Source: Arenicola marina (lineage: Eukaryota > Annelida > Polychaeta > Arenicolidae). From it: a stretch of DNA of 64,000 bases. Below the pieces are notes generated by a model that made no database searches, was not told the DNA's origin, and worked only from the letters and a program-made list of their open reading frames with translations. This document shows positions 40,501 through 51,589 of the stretch, piece after piece. Both the position numbers and the translations under genes were made by a program. The stretch's first letter is position 1. The number at the start of each line of letters is the position of its first letter. Location: positions 30,932,254 to 30,996,253 of the forward strand of contig OZ025260.1 of the NCBI GenBank assembly GCA_964019135.1, given 5' to 3'.

Positions 40501-43500
40501 CAAAGGGGTGGGGGTGATCCACAAGGGGTGGGGTGATCCACAAAGGGATGGGGTGATCCACAAAGGGGTAGGGGTGATCCACAAAGGGGTGGGGGTAGGA
40601 GTGATCCACAAGGGCTGGGGGTGATTTACAAAGGGGTGGGGATGATCTACAAAGGGGTGGGGTGCTCCACAAAGGGGGTGTGGGTAGGGGTGATCCACAA
40701 GGGCTGGGGGTGATTCACAAAGGGGTGGGGATGATCAACAAAGGGGTGGGGTGATCCACAAAGGGGGTGGGGCGTAGGGGGTGATCCAGAAAGGGGGTGG
40801 CAGATGTGCCACAAAGGGGTGGGGATGATCCACAAAGGGGGTGGGAGGTTGGGGGTGATCCACAAAGGGGTAGGGGGTGATCCACAAAGCCTTAGCCCCA
40901 AAAAACAAAAAAAAACATACGAGCTTAGAAAATCCTTATTATTATTTTATGAGTTATTCTTCAAGAAGATTGTTGCCAGATTTTGATATGATGACTCCCA
41001 TAAAATTCATTAAGAGTCTTCGCTCACCCAGCAATACTTATATACGAGTACGAGCGGTGGTACCAGCTTACACTAGTTCCAATGCTTTCGCCAGGGAGCG
41101 CTGCTGTATTAAGTGAGAATTGTCTTTAAGAGCGTCCTGAAGTCACTCCGGCATCGCGTGAGATCAACAGGTCCAAGGTTCGAATCCGGGGGTGGGCACC
41201 CAATCTGGGCCATGTTTTATCCATTCATCCTTCATCGTCCGGAGGTTCATTTAACACAACATCGAGTTTTATTTCGTCTCATCATTTTTTTTGCTGTTTT
41301 TTTTCTTCAAAACCATCATATCGAAATCCAAAGCGAGGCTCAGGAAAGGAGGGGGGGGGGGGTGGAGGTCGGGTCACTACTATATCGTGTCTTCCAGCTA
41401 TATCGACGTAATGGAGCGTTTTTTTGTTATGTCCGTTACTTAAATAACGCACAATTATCTGTTTAAAATGAAGAAACTCTTCATATCATGAAACTTTTTC
41501 TGATACACAGTGGAATTGCCCCCAGAAGCCGAGCTCCGTGTAAACCGAAATCCTGTCAATATCGTACCTTTTTCATCTGCAGGATTTCTTGATGATGGTT
41601 TTCCTGAACCCGTACCACTGATAGGCCTTCATAAGCAGGAATTTCAGCCTATGAAATTAAAAAAAACGGAGAATACAGTGTCAAACGCAGTTTGTGTCTA
41701 TATGTTGGTGAAGATGTCCGGTGCGCCCCGGACTGTCTGTGTGTCTGTGCCTGTCTGTGTCTGTATATATAGATTTATGACTATGTATATATGTAACTAT
41801 CAGACATGGGGTAATCATAATCAGTAATCGTAATCGATTGTAATCGATTACATTTTTCAAGTAATCGTAATCGTAATCGATTACATTGGTTTTTAAGGCA
41901 ATGTAATCATAATGGTAATCGATTACATTGCTAATGTAATTGTAATCATGATTACTTTTGATGATTACTTTGCTATGTTCACTCGGGCTGTTTGATCTCC
42001 AATTGATCGTCATACTTTCCATGTCGCTTGTATCATATACGAAAACTCGCCACTGCAGTCTTACTGTAGAAATCCGACCCCCCTCGAAACCACCCTGGCC
42101 CTTCCAGCCCCACCCGACAAATAACCAGACAAATAAGTTGGCTGGGGGTGCCACATTCTAATCCCCTCATTATCTTGTTTGCATTGGATAGCTAGAAATA
42201 GTCCAGAGCGACTTAGGGGTTTATATCTTGGGAGCAGGTAGGTGGGTGGGGGCTGCGATGGGTAGGTAGGTAGGTGGGGGCTGTGATGGGTAGGTAGGTA
42301 GGTGGGGGCTGTGATGGGAGGGGTGGTAGATGCTTGTGTTATTGTTCTCTATATAGATTGATTGAAAGAGGTGTTGTTATAAAACGTACTCGATTCGGTC
42401 AGGACTGGTGCACGGCGATGTATGGTTTAGTGGTTGGACTAGATTCCCTCGTGTCATATAATTGTGTGGCTTCCTTTAGTTCCATGATATTTAACATAGA
42501 GGTAATAAGTTTTTACGCGGGACACCTCCCTCTCCGGCGAGAATCCTAAAGTTCTAAAGTGCAAATGAATCCAGCAAGATAGAGGTGCGATTATCCGTCA
42601 GTGTTGTGTTTTTTATTTTAATTACGTCGAAAAACAGTTCATGTAATCACGATTGTAATCATGATTACATTGCATGTAATCGTAATCGTAATCGATTACT
42701 TTCATATTTCCTGTAATCGTAATCGTAATCATGAAATTCCCAAGTAATCGTAATCGTAATCGATTACATTTACAATGTAATCACCCCATGCCTGGTAACT
42801 ATATATATATGTGACTATATATATATATGACTATACATATATATCACACTGTCTGTTTATATATATATATGTAAATATATATGTTGATCATGACGACGAC
42901 ATTAATTTCCTTTGCCCCCCCCCCCCTCCCGTCCAGGCGCCCAGTTCCAGACGTTCGATGAGAACAAGCGGACGCGGACAGCCTACACGCGGGCCCAACT
43001 GCTGGAACTGGAGAAGGAGTTTTACTACAACAAGTACATCTCCCGGCCACGCCGCATCGAGCTGGCGGCCCTCCTCAGCCTCACCGAGCGACACATCAAG
43101 ATCTGGTTCCAGAACCGGCGGATGAAGTGGAAGAAGGACGAGGCCAAGCGGCGACCGCTTCCGGCGCCGGATGCTGCCAGCTCGGATCCGGACGGCGACG
43201 GGGAAGGCGATCCTGACACTAGTCCCGATCAGGAGCGCCCGGCGCCCCACCCCTCCTCCCCCGCCTCGGTCCAGGACCCCACCGCGCACCCCAGCCCCGC
43301 CGCCACGTCGACATCCGGAAGTGACGTAGACGATGACGATGATCCGACTTCCGGTATGGATGGAGGTGGGGAGCTGGAGCGGCGGAATCGGGGAGACGCA
43401 GCGCCGCCTGGCGAGGGTGAGGTGGTGGAGAGTGGAGAACAGGTCTCCCCTCAGTCAGCCCTGGCGAGGAAAGGCGGGAAGAAAGAGGCTTCTAGGAACG

Positions 43501-43532
43501 GGATGCGACCAAAACATCTAATAATCTGTTAA
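33204..43532 (+). CDS. Xlox: Xlox/Pdx-class ParaHox homeobox protein (join of two exons)
   Basis: Coding exons 33204-34560 and 42937-43532 join at phase 1 to give 1953 nt, 650 residues. This is a homeodomain transcription factor acting in the nucleus. Its family (vertebrate Pdx1, lophotrochozoan Xlox) patterns endoderm/gut and parts of the nervous system.

Visible features: N-terminal TCLYG at residues 35-39, reminiscent of the Pdx1 N-terminus; a His/Pro-rich run around 80-99; ten Asn at 370-379; hexapeptide FPWMK at 434-438 for PBC-cofactor contact; homeodomain at 462-521. [18 protein letters not shown] contains His44, the Xlox hallmark, plus Asn51 and Gln50. The tail is acidic and Pro/Ser-rich.

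The start at 33204 (ACCATGATGG, good context) is preferred because MMEEGPHYY looks like a family N-terminus; an in-frame ATG at 33111 is the alternative. The protein is much longer than human PDX1 (about 283 residues), through low-complexity expansion. Hox3 and Cdx are less likely given His44 and the KAHWPG-type sequence after the hexapeptide. Confidence 0.93.
34561..34890 (+). other. 5' part of Xlox intron 1
   Basis: The splice donor is followed by C-rich runs (34567-34580, 34746-34757), then a short AT-rich stretch leading to the satellite. No coding content is seen. Confidence 0.6.
34891..35934 (+). repeat. 39/26-bp satellite in the Xlox intron
   Basis: About 30 units of two forms. The long unit (39 bp) contains ACTCAGGCCATACGCGCGGC and CATCATTTCGGCC; the short unit (26 bp) contains ACTCAGGCCATCATGCCCGC. 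Both lengths are multiples of 13. Frames of 150-300 codons stay open because the units lack stops, and 39 is a multiple of three; these are not genes. Confidence 0.95.
35940..37422. mobile_element. TIR-bounded DNA element, unclassified
   Basis: A perfect 23-bp inverted repeat bounds this 1.48-kb stretch: TAGAGAGTTATTGCACTACG plus TTT at 35940-35962, and its reverse complement at 37400-37422. Weaker inverted similarity continues inward (GATACGCATCCC versus AACGTATCCC on the opposite strand). Terminal TA on both sides would fit a TA target-site duplication. Inside, two short open frames on the - strand (37094-37342 and 36741-37097) show no recognisable transposase signature. I call it a non-autonomous or decayed DNA transposon. 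Confidence 0.65.
37423..39280 (+). other. Xlox intron 1, C-rich and G-rich segment
   Basis: Long C-rich stretches (37735-38200, 38395-38600) and a G-rich stretch (38695-38860, with a directly repeated GGAGGGAGCGGCGGGGGAGT) produce Pro- or Gly-rich open frames with no recognisable domain. No exon is supported here. Confidence 0.5.
39281..39352 (+). mobile_element. SINE tail fragment
   Basis: Matches the 3' body of the 17195-17433 SINE: CCCCCATTGACGCGATAT, TGGTTAAAGCGTCCTGAATA, then an ACAACCAACC tail. It is 5'-truncated to about 70 bp. Confidence 0.8.
39353..40410 (+). other. Xlox intron 1, including a (GGT)n stretch
   Basis: A GGT trinucleotide-rich block spans about 39624-39781, and G-rich patches lie at 39518-39550 and 40053-40102. 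His/Pro- or Val-rich open frames here are simple-repeat artefacts. No exon is seen. Confidence 0.6.
40411..40888 (+). repeat. Tandem repeat of about 21 bp in the Xlox intron
   Basis: About 22 degenerate copies of a unit containing GTGATCCACAAAGGGGTGGG, with variable G-run length and GATTCAC/GATCTAC variants. Pro/His-rich frames on the - strand are artefacts. Confidence 0.93.
40889..41800 (+). other. Xlox intron 1, segment with a tRNA-like motif
   Basis: A B-box-like GGTTCGAATCC lies at 41177-41187 in a stretch (about 41110-41290) that may be a SINE relic; no clear A-box. A G-run occurs at 41351-41361. Up to 41800 the DNA ends in GTGTCTGT/TATATA simple sequence. No exon is supported. Confidence 0.35.
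41801..42794. mobile_element. hAT-like non-autonomous DNA transposon
   Basis: The 994-bp element starts CAGACATGGGGT and ends in the inverted form of CAGGCATGGGGT (11 of 12 matching). It is flanked by a perfect 8-bp direct repeat GTAACTAT (41793-41800 and 42795-42802). An 8-bp duplication and CAG-type ends are typical of the hAT superfamily. Both subterminal regions (to about 41960 and from about 42650) are packed with GTAATCGTAATCGATTAC repeats, probably transposase-binding repeats. The interior includes GTAGGTAGGTGGGGGCTGTG copies (42236-42320) and no transposase frame. The insertion sits 142 bp before the Xlox exon 2 acceptor. Confidence 0.85.
42803..42936 (+). other. 3' end of Xlox intron 1 with C-tract acceptor
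   Basis: (TA)n-rich simple sequence is followed by a polypyrimidine tract of mostly C at 42915-42930 and the acceptor CCGTCCAG|GC at 42936/42937. Confidence 0.8.
42937..43532 (+). CDS. Xlox: Xlox coding exon 2 (homeodomain and C-terminus)
   Basis: Opens at phase 1 after the acceptor, so the joined residues read [16 protein letters not shown]. The homeodomain is encoded by 42963-43142. It has Pro/Ser/Asp-rich sequence after it, including a run of five Asp, and ends with a TAA at 43530-43532. The basic stretch [13 protein letters not shown] at the homeodomain end would also serve as nuclear-localisation signal. Confidence 0.93.
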
Positions 43533-46500
43533 CGATGACTTGATAATGGCAATCAGTTGGAAGGCGACTTTTGAAGTTCGACGTCCTTTACGAAGAGTTA
43601 AATAATATATATTGGAAACTGTGGTGCACTGTGCATTTTTATAACAAAAAAAGCCGTTATCTTTGACCAAAAACCAGAGAGATGGAATATTTCAATTTAG
43701 GTTTTTTAAATATATGATGTCTCCCGAGGAAAATGTGTTTTGCATCTTGGTCTCTGACAATGGCAAAAGTATCTGAAAATATGATTATTTAAATTCATGT
43801 AATGCGGTTCATACAGTTCCATTAACCCAAATGAATGACTTTTTAAAGAAACTTGCTTTAATTAAGGGAGAAGGGAAAAATTACGGCTGTGGGAGGGACG
43901 ACGGGGGGGGGGGGGGGCGGGGGGGGGGGAGGGGCACGATGATGTCTTTAACAGTGTATTTGAGTTGAACCGAACCGGTCCCTAAGGGACGGAAAGGGTT
44001 GGTGAGTGGTGAAGGGGAGGGTTCCCCGCCGCTTGGCTCCCCACTGCATGCCGGGTAACTGATGAAGCACCCATCGAATCTGAACGGCGTCTGACGCCAG
44101 TTAATTGCAATTATGAATAAAATCCCCATGTGACGGGTGATAGCCAAGCTGTCAGTGTCCACGCCGCAATTGGTCGCAATCTTTTATGTATTAATGGAAA
44201 TAATCAGAATTTTCATTTCGGCGCCCAATTCCGTAGAAACTACATGGAACGGTGGCGCTCTCTAGAGCCATCAATGCGTAACAACTGCAAAGGTTTGCCC
44301 TCTACACATGGGAAACGTTGACTGGCCTGGCCGGTAGATGGCAGCATCGTACTATACGACTTACGGAATTCGGCAACGAAATGAAAGGGAGCGAAGATCT
44401 CCTATTCAAGAATTAAAGGCACCAATGGTCCATATGAAGCCGTCTCTGGGGTACCTCCGCTCTGTCGGTGCCATTCGGAAAACTATGGCATCTTTGGCTA
44501 GGAATATTCAATTATAGAGCTCCTGTTTTTGCTTCCAGTCACGTGATGCGCTGGCGAATCAGCGCCATCTTGCGTGAGAGCGATCAATCCAACACAAGGC
44601 CGTAAACTGCGCCGTAACCTGGGCCGTAAACGGCGCCGTAAGATGTACTATGACCACTGCCACTCTGGGTGTTTCGGGCTATAGCCAGAGGTTGTGTAAT
44701 GCAATTACAATACGATCTCCGCTATAGTCCGAATTTGTGTGAGACATGTTAATTTTCAAAGCAATACAAATGTTTGCCCTGCGCCAGTCTTAGCGTGTAA
44801 CAGACAATTGTTTAGAGGAATGCAAGGAACGCTATCACGATAGAGGAATCACAGATGCCGGGGTGAGTTAGGGTATGCGAGCAGAGTAGTCGGCGACGCG
44901 TGAATATTTCGAATACTTTTCGCTGGTGTGCGGACCAAAAAAAGCCGAGAACAAAACCCCGTGTTCCGCGTGAATGTTGTACAAATCAAAAAGACTATTA
45001 AACAGCGCCACAACAATATTAAATAAATGGATAAGTTTTGTCATTTATTATATTCTCTTTGTCATAATATTATTTGAAGATTTTATCAGTTTGTTTCCTC
45101 AATATTTAACGTATTGTTACATTAATTAATGCGTATATGTCAAAACTGCTTCATAAATACATAAATTATATATATGGAGTGACATAAACGTGTTTAACCG
45201 ACGATGCGGATAACGTAAATGAAGTTAACCGTAACAGCAGCCTTAAGGCGTTTTGGAGGGATGGGCGCCATCTTGGAAATCCTCGTGATCTTCCTTTGTG
45301 TGGGAAGTCAGGTCTGGGACTAAATTGTACCCTGTGACCCCGCTATCGGACCACAATCCGCACTCAGACTACTCCGCTCGCATACCCGAACTCTCCCTGT
45401 GTGTCGCTGGTCACCGTATCAGCAGCATGATTCGTAAAGTGGCGCCGCCCGGTGAGTGTTCACCTAATTAAATGTCTCGCTGGTGACTGCCGCTAGGTGG
45501 CGCTGAAGGACCGGATACCTCGTGAAAATACAGATCTCGGTTGTCATGGCTGACCAGTCACTTTAGTATGTATGTTGGTTGAAGACTGTTGGGAGGAAGG
45601 GGTTGGGGGTTGGGGGGAGGGGGGGGGGGTGACAAACCATGGGGGAAGGAGGGAGGGGGACAGGGATAATAAGTGTTGGGTCTTAGTTGCCATGACGACA
45701 GTGGCGTTCTGTGATCAGATTTGTGCCAAATTGAGCAAAGTTTCACAGCTGATGAAAAAGAGTATTTCGCGAAGAGAAGAGTTTCATGTGTGTGTCAATG
45801 AGGTATTTGGGCGTCGTATTTATTTTACGCTTTGTGCAAGGTGGGGCAAGTGATCTTATCGGGATCAGGACTTTCACAGCGGTATAAGGAATCTTGGAGA
45901 GGTTTATGTGCGGGTGGTGGTGGCAGGGGGCGGGCTGGATTAACCAGTATTCGCATATGATTACATTGCGAGTCGGGTTTCTTTGGTACGATGTGTATTT
46001 TCGTCAGATAGTCATCACTTATTCGTCATGCATCGTCTTGCCATGTGAAGATGTAATTTTCTCTTTTTTACTACAGGAGTATTTATGACTCGCAATAAAA
46101 TTTAATCCAGATTTAGACCAAAGCTTTCCGGTCTTTGTTCACCACGTAGTGTTACCATTACAACCTTGATACTATTAGTATCTTAAAAGTATAATCTTAA
46201 TTAACATTAATATCTTACAATTCTAACCTTAATTACCATTAATATCTTACAATTATTAATTACCATGAACTCCTCACCATCACAACCTTAATTATCATTA
46301 GCAGCTCACCATTACAACCTTTACGATTAAGTCATATTTGCGCCTTTCCTGGCTTAAGAATATTGCGTGTAGCCATCTAGCGGTGGAAGCAGATATTAAG
46401 CAGCGTACACATGTATATTGATCGCTGTACTATGAATGGGTTCGGGAGACGACTCGCTGATTGGTCGAGGTCCGCGACCGGAAGTAAGAGGGCCCGGAAG

Positions 46501-46800
46501 TAAGGTAAGTAAGACGCCAGTCTTGGCTGACACCGGTCACACGCCAGTCACCGTCCAGGGTTTTATTACCAAGATCCTCCAAGATACAGATCTTTGTTCG
46601 GGGTTACAATTGCTTGGTTTCTACACGTTGTGATTTATAAACCAATAACACAACTAGGAGATCTTCAACGTCGGATTGGCGTAGCTCGATCTCTACATAA
46701 CGCTAACACCATGGATTTCCCCGACAAATAACACCATAAAGTTAATCATTATTCGACATTTCTTTTGCTTCGATAAAGTTGTTTTGCATGGACTGCGTTC
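43533..46800. other. Gene-free region, 3' flank of Xlox
   Basis: The Xlox 3' UTR begins here; AATAAA at 44116-44121 is a possible polyadenylation signal but untested. G-runs lie at 43902-43932, and 44580-44650 contains repeated GCCGTAA(A/C) motifs. AT-rich ATTACCATTAATATCTTACA motifs repeat loosely around 46150-46330. Open frames are under 100 codons with no recognisable domain. Confidence 0.45.
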
Positions 46801-46804
46801 GTTA

Positions 46805-46919
46805 TGACGTCATTGGGGAGGACAGGTGACGTCATTGCACCGCCGTCACGTGGTCTCCCCTCACACGCATAAATGACGTCACAGATGTTCATGTAAAATG
46901 ACAATATCAGGTATAAAAA
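46805..46919 (+). promoter_or_regulatory. Cluster of CRE palindromes, E-box and TATA-like motif
   Basis: Three perfect TGACGTCA sites (46805-46812, 46827-46834, 46874-46881), one CACGTG (46847-46852) and a TATAAAAA (46912-46919) fall within 115 bp. CREB/ATF and bHLH-ZIP factors bind these cores. No transcript or exon is identified beside it, so promoter function is only a suggestion. Confidence 0.35.
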
Positions 46920-47143
46920 CATGGCACATGTGATGACTATTCAATAAACAGAGAAATTTTGGGCATGGCACAAATAACATATTAGTATCAGATCAAATCA
47001 TGTGTATTTTCCTCACACAGTCATTCAGCGAACGATGTCAGGTTTTGACAGGGTGGACAGACATGATGATGGCTGCTAGGGCCAGCGCTAGGCTTATTAC
47101 GTCACACGACCAGACGACAAAACAGTGAATTAACGCATCTCAC

Positions 47144-49110
47144 AAGGACACACAGACAGAGTGAACAGACCCCACGCGGACACAGAACGAGAGAGTGAAG
47201 AAAGCCCATGCGGACACCGAAATAGAGAGTGAACAGACCCCATGCGGCCACAGAGATAGAGAGTGAACAGACCCCATGCGGACACAGAGATAGAGAGTGA
47301 ACAGACGCCATGCGGACACAGAGATAGAGAGTGAACAGACCCCATGCGGACACAGAGATAGAGAGTGAACAGACCCCATGTGGACACAGAGATAGAGAGT
47401 GAACAGACCCCTATGCGGAAACAGAGATAGAGAGTGAACAGACCCCAGGAGGACACAGAGATAGAGAGTGAACAGACCCCATGCGGACACAGAGATAGAG
47501 AGTGAACAGACCCCATGCGGACACAGAGATAGAGAGTGAACAGACCCCATGCGGACACAGAACGAGAGAGTAAAGAAAGCCCATGCGGACACTGAAATAG
47601 AGAGTGAACAGACCCCTATGCGGAAACAGAGATAAAGAGTGAACAGACCCCATGCGGACACAGAGATAGAGAGTGAACAGACCCCAGGAGGACACAGAGA
47701 TAGAGAGTGAACAGACCCCATGCGGACACAGAGATAGAGAGTGAACAGACCCCATGCGGACACAGAGATAGAGAATGAATAGACCCCATGCGGACACAGA
47801 GATAGAGAGTGAACAGACCCCATGCGGACACAGAGATAGAGAATGAATAGACCCCATGCGGACGCAGAGATAGAGTGAACAGACCCCATGCGGACACAGA
47901 GATAGAGAGTGAACAGACCCCATGCGGACACAGAACAAGAGTGAAGAAAGCCCATGCGGACACTGAAATAGAGAGTGAACAGACCCCATGCGGCCACAGA
48001 GATAGAGAGTGAACAGACCCCATGCGGACACAGAGATAGAGAGTGAACAGACCCCATGCGGACACAGAGATAGAGAGTGAACAGACCCCATGCGGACACA
48101 GAGATAGAGAGTGAACAGACCCCATGTGGACACAGAGATAGGGAGTGAACAGACCCCAGGAGGACACAGAGATAGAGAGTGAACAGACCCCAGGAGGACA
48201 CAGAGATAGAGAGTGAACAGACCCCATGCGGACGCAGAGATAGAGTGAACAGACCCCATGCGGACACAGAGATGGAGAGTGAACAGTCCCCATGCGGACA
48301 CAGAGATAAACTAAAGACACCCCATGCGGGTACGGAGATAGAATGAAGATTCCCCGTGCGGACATAGAGATAGAATGCAGATTCCCCAGGCGGGTACAGA
48401 GATAGAATGCGGGCATATATGGATAGAATAAAGAGAACGAGAGAGAGAAGAGCACCCATGCCGACACAGAACGGGAGAGTGAAGAGACCGCATGCGGACA
48501 CAGAACGAGAGAGTGAAGAGACCGCATGCGGACACAGAACGAGAGAGTAAAGATACCTCATGCGGACACAGAACGGGAGAGAGAAGAGAACCCACGCCGA
48601 CACAGAACGGGAGAGTGAAGAGACCGCATGCGGACACAGAACAGGAGAGTGAAGAGACCGCATGCGGACACAGAACGAGAGAGTGAAGAGAACCCATGCC
48701 GACACAGAACGGGAAAGTGAAGAGACCGCATGCGGACACAGAACGGGAGAGTGAAGAGACCGCATGCGGACACAGAACGGGAGAGTGAAGAGAACCCATG
48801 CCGACACAGAACGGGAGAGTGAAGAGAACCCATGCGGACACAGAACGAGAGAGTGACAAGAACCCATGCCGACACAGAACGGGAGAGTGAAGAGGACCCA
48901 TGCCGACACAGAACGGGAGAGTGAAGAGACCGCATGCGGACACAGACCGGGAGAGTGAAGAGACCGCATGCGGACACAGAACGGGAGAGTGAAGAGACCT
49001 CATGCGGACACAGAACGAGAGTGCAGAGACGCAATGCTGGTACAGACAGAGAATGAAGAGACCTAAGGAGAGGCGGGTATAGACGCAAAGAGTGAAGAGA
49101 CCGTATGCGG
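47144..49110 (+). repeat. 34-bp satellite, two subfamilies
   Basis: About 55 copies of a 34-bp unit. Left of about 48310 the unit is ATGCGGACACAGAGATAGAG plus AGTGAACAGACCCC; right of about 48460 it is GCGGACACAGAACGGGAGAG plus TGAAGAGACCGCAT. A degenerate zone separates them. Since 34 is one more than a multiple of three, each frame passes through all three phases. None contains a stop on the - strand, giving a 609-codon artefactual frame rich in Ser, Leu, Cys and Phe. Confidence 0.96.
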
Positions 49111-50473
49111 ACACAGACATCGAAGGAGAATTGTGCTAAAGGCAGCGGACGCCTAAAAGACCAGGCGAGCGCAGACCTAAGCTTATGGCACATACAAAAC
49201 ACGACGGCGCTAAGCATGGAAGGTGAGATCTACACACTAATATATACATATACATAAACCTTTGTATGAAGATATAAAAAAAACCCGGACAGCACTGTTA
49301 AGCTATCACAAAGCAAAGACAACTTCCTTAAAGGAAGTGACGTACAAAATGAACAGCCATCAGGTCGTAAAATCACAAAACATACACGTTCGAGGTCAGA
49401 TAATATCTCATTTTAGCTTATCACACGCGTGAATAAAGTAACACATTGAATCAGTTGTACGCATCTTGCAGCGAACTAGTAAGTTGCCCGTATAGGGGAA
49501 CTGTAATAAATGCCTCCGCTCACCAAGCTTGCGACCCTTGTCAACGCGAGTTCTATGACATCCTACGGTTAGAACAAAATACACAGCATGAGGACATCTT
49601 TTGACAACGCCTCCGAAATGCTTTGATCTTTAAAGGGTTAGTCATTCATTACAACCAACATATTTTGAACAGGTGATATCGCTTCCATTACGCATGAATA
49701 CATCAGCCATGCTTAACGAATCGTGTCATCAGAAAGAACGAGTGGTTAACTCTGTTGAAACCCGTCAGATGGCGTGCGCGCATAGTATGACCCCTCCACA
49801 GGAATGTTGAATCCCTGCACGCTACCAAATGGAAATAAAACCTCGCACTTAAAATGAGAATGACCGTATTATAATTTGTGGGACTTTTCAATTGTTACGA
49901 GATTTCACATAGCCTTTGATTTAAAGTTGCCAGTATATATACCTTCCCAATTGTAATACGTATCACATGAAACAACCTCAATTAAAACCAGCGTCTTTTA
50001 TGACGTCATACATATATATGCATTACGTGGAAATGACGTCACGTGGGCGAATGCGGGATTGGGCGGGTACAAAGGGGAGGGGGCGGGGGGCATGAACTTT
50101 AGGAATGCTCGCTTACGCATTATCACAAAAAAAAACAGAGAAACATTTACCCATGTTCCACAAACAATAAATAAATAAGAAGATTACACCATTATATTAG
50201 CATATAATTGCACGGCTTAAAAAGTCCATATTTACCTTTTGCAACGAAATTACCCCACCTCAGTTATCATACATCGACGTCAAACAATACCAGTGCCAAT
50301 AAAACACAAATGAAAAACACTTGGATAATAAATACATATAGAAACAATGGTATAAAATTAACATACGAGATTTCTTTACCAGATACCAAAGCACAAACTG
50401 AGTAACATTTGATAACCCGACAACAAATAGTAATAAATAAATACCAAAAGCGCGAAACGTAAATCACCACTCA
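49111..50473. other. Gene-free region
   Basis: Mixed AT-rich DNA. Two TGACGTCA sites (50001-50008, 50034-50041), the second overlapping CACGTG (50040-50045), echo the cluster at 46.8 kb on the other side of the 34-bp satellite. No exon is recognised. Confidence 0.45.
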
Positions 50474-50645
50474 CCTAATATAAATATGAAACAAATATCT
50501 TCTTGATTATAAATATTCACCTAATTTAAGTATTAAACAAATATCTTCTTGATTATAAATATTACGCTAATTTAAGTATTCAACAAATATGTTCTTGGTT
50601 ATAAATATTCAGCTAATTTAAGTATCAAACAAATATCTTGATTAT
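50474..50645 (+). repeat. AT-rich tandem repeat of about 46 bp
   Basis: Three to four copies of a unit containing AAACAAATATCTTCTTGATT and ATAAATATTCACCTAATTTA, with minor substitutions. Confidence 0.9.
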
Positions 50646-51589
50646 AAAGTACCAGAGCCGATATGTGTATCAAACCATTTACACAGTAAAATCTGGCAAA
50701 GGTTCGCGTTAGGTATGCAAGGATATATATATATATACATATATATACATACATATATATATATTCCGCACCGAGAGAAACTTCGAGTAGACCATGGTAC
50801 AAATGTAGGAATGCTATGCTGTGTCATATTTCAAACATTATTTCAACAATCATATTAACTGCGATTAATGTAGCGATTAAGGGGAATACTTGCCAAAGAT
50901 ATGCACGACTCGAATAGATTCCTCCTATGATAATCCAATCCAATCAATAAGAAATGACTCAACAACATCATTAATATCAGTAAAATGTACACACGAGTAA
51001 ACGCCTACATGACCGGGGAAGCCGCATGTAAAATGTAAGCGGTATATTATATTCCAGGCGGGCATTTAGAGGCAGCATCTAAGATGGACCCATAATCGAC
51101 CAAAAACCCGTACAAGATCAATCAACACTCAGCGGAATTGGCCGCCACATCAAAAATAGGCCAAAGTTCACCGTCGTCGCGGAACATACGTTAAAACTAG
51201 GCCAATGTTCACCGTCTTCGCGGAACATAAGTGTTAACACCAGGCCAACGTTCACCGTCGATGCGACGTAAAAAAAACACATTATTCAAACGGCACAAAA
51301 TCAAATGACACCTCAAAACGCGTACAACAAACACTAGATTGTAATTAAATGTATGCATTGGCCATACAAGATGTATATACCCTCTCTGGGCATACATGGC
51401 CTGCATGCTATATAAAAACACATATAAACACACGTGACTACGTCGAAAAAGCTATATATAATTTGGTATATTAGCCGACACAGTTCGGTCACCGTTGTGG
51501 CGACCGAGGACACCATCAAGGACGTACCACATACAACACAACGTACACATGGCGTACACGCTAGGCTGGGGCGTACACCAGTGGTACAG
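50646..51589. other. Gene-free region
   Basis: A (TA)n microsatellite lies at about 50728-50763. Between 51120 and 51265 a motif like AGGCCAATGTTCACCGTC occurs three times at roughly 45-50 bp spacing. No exon is recognised. Confidence 0.5.

Noticed and set aside
42912-43532. Stand-alone homeobox gene starting at 42912
   Set aside because: The apparent start lies in the polypyrimidine tract; the acceptor at 42936 and phase match to exon 1 show it is exon 2.
33204-43532. Assignment as Hox3 or Cdx rather than Xlox
   Set aside because: His44 in the homeodomain, the NKYISRPRR stretch and the sequence following the hexapeptide match Xlox/Pdx, not Hox3 or Cdx.
47130-49217. Long - strand frames up to 609 codons that look like Cys/Phe-rich secreted or membrane proteins
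   Set aside because: They are translations of the 34-bp satellite in rotating phase; hydrophobicity is an artefact of the repeat.
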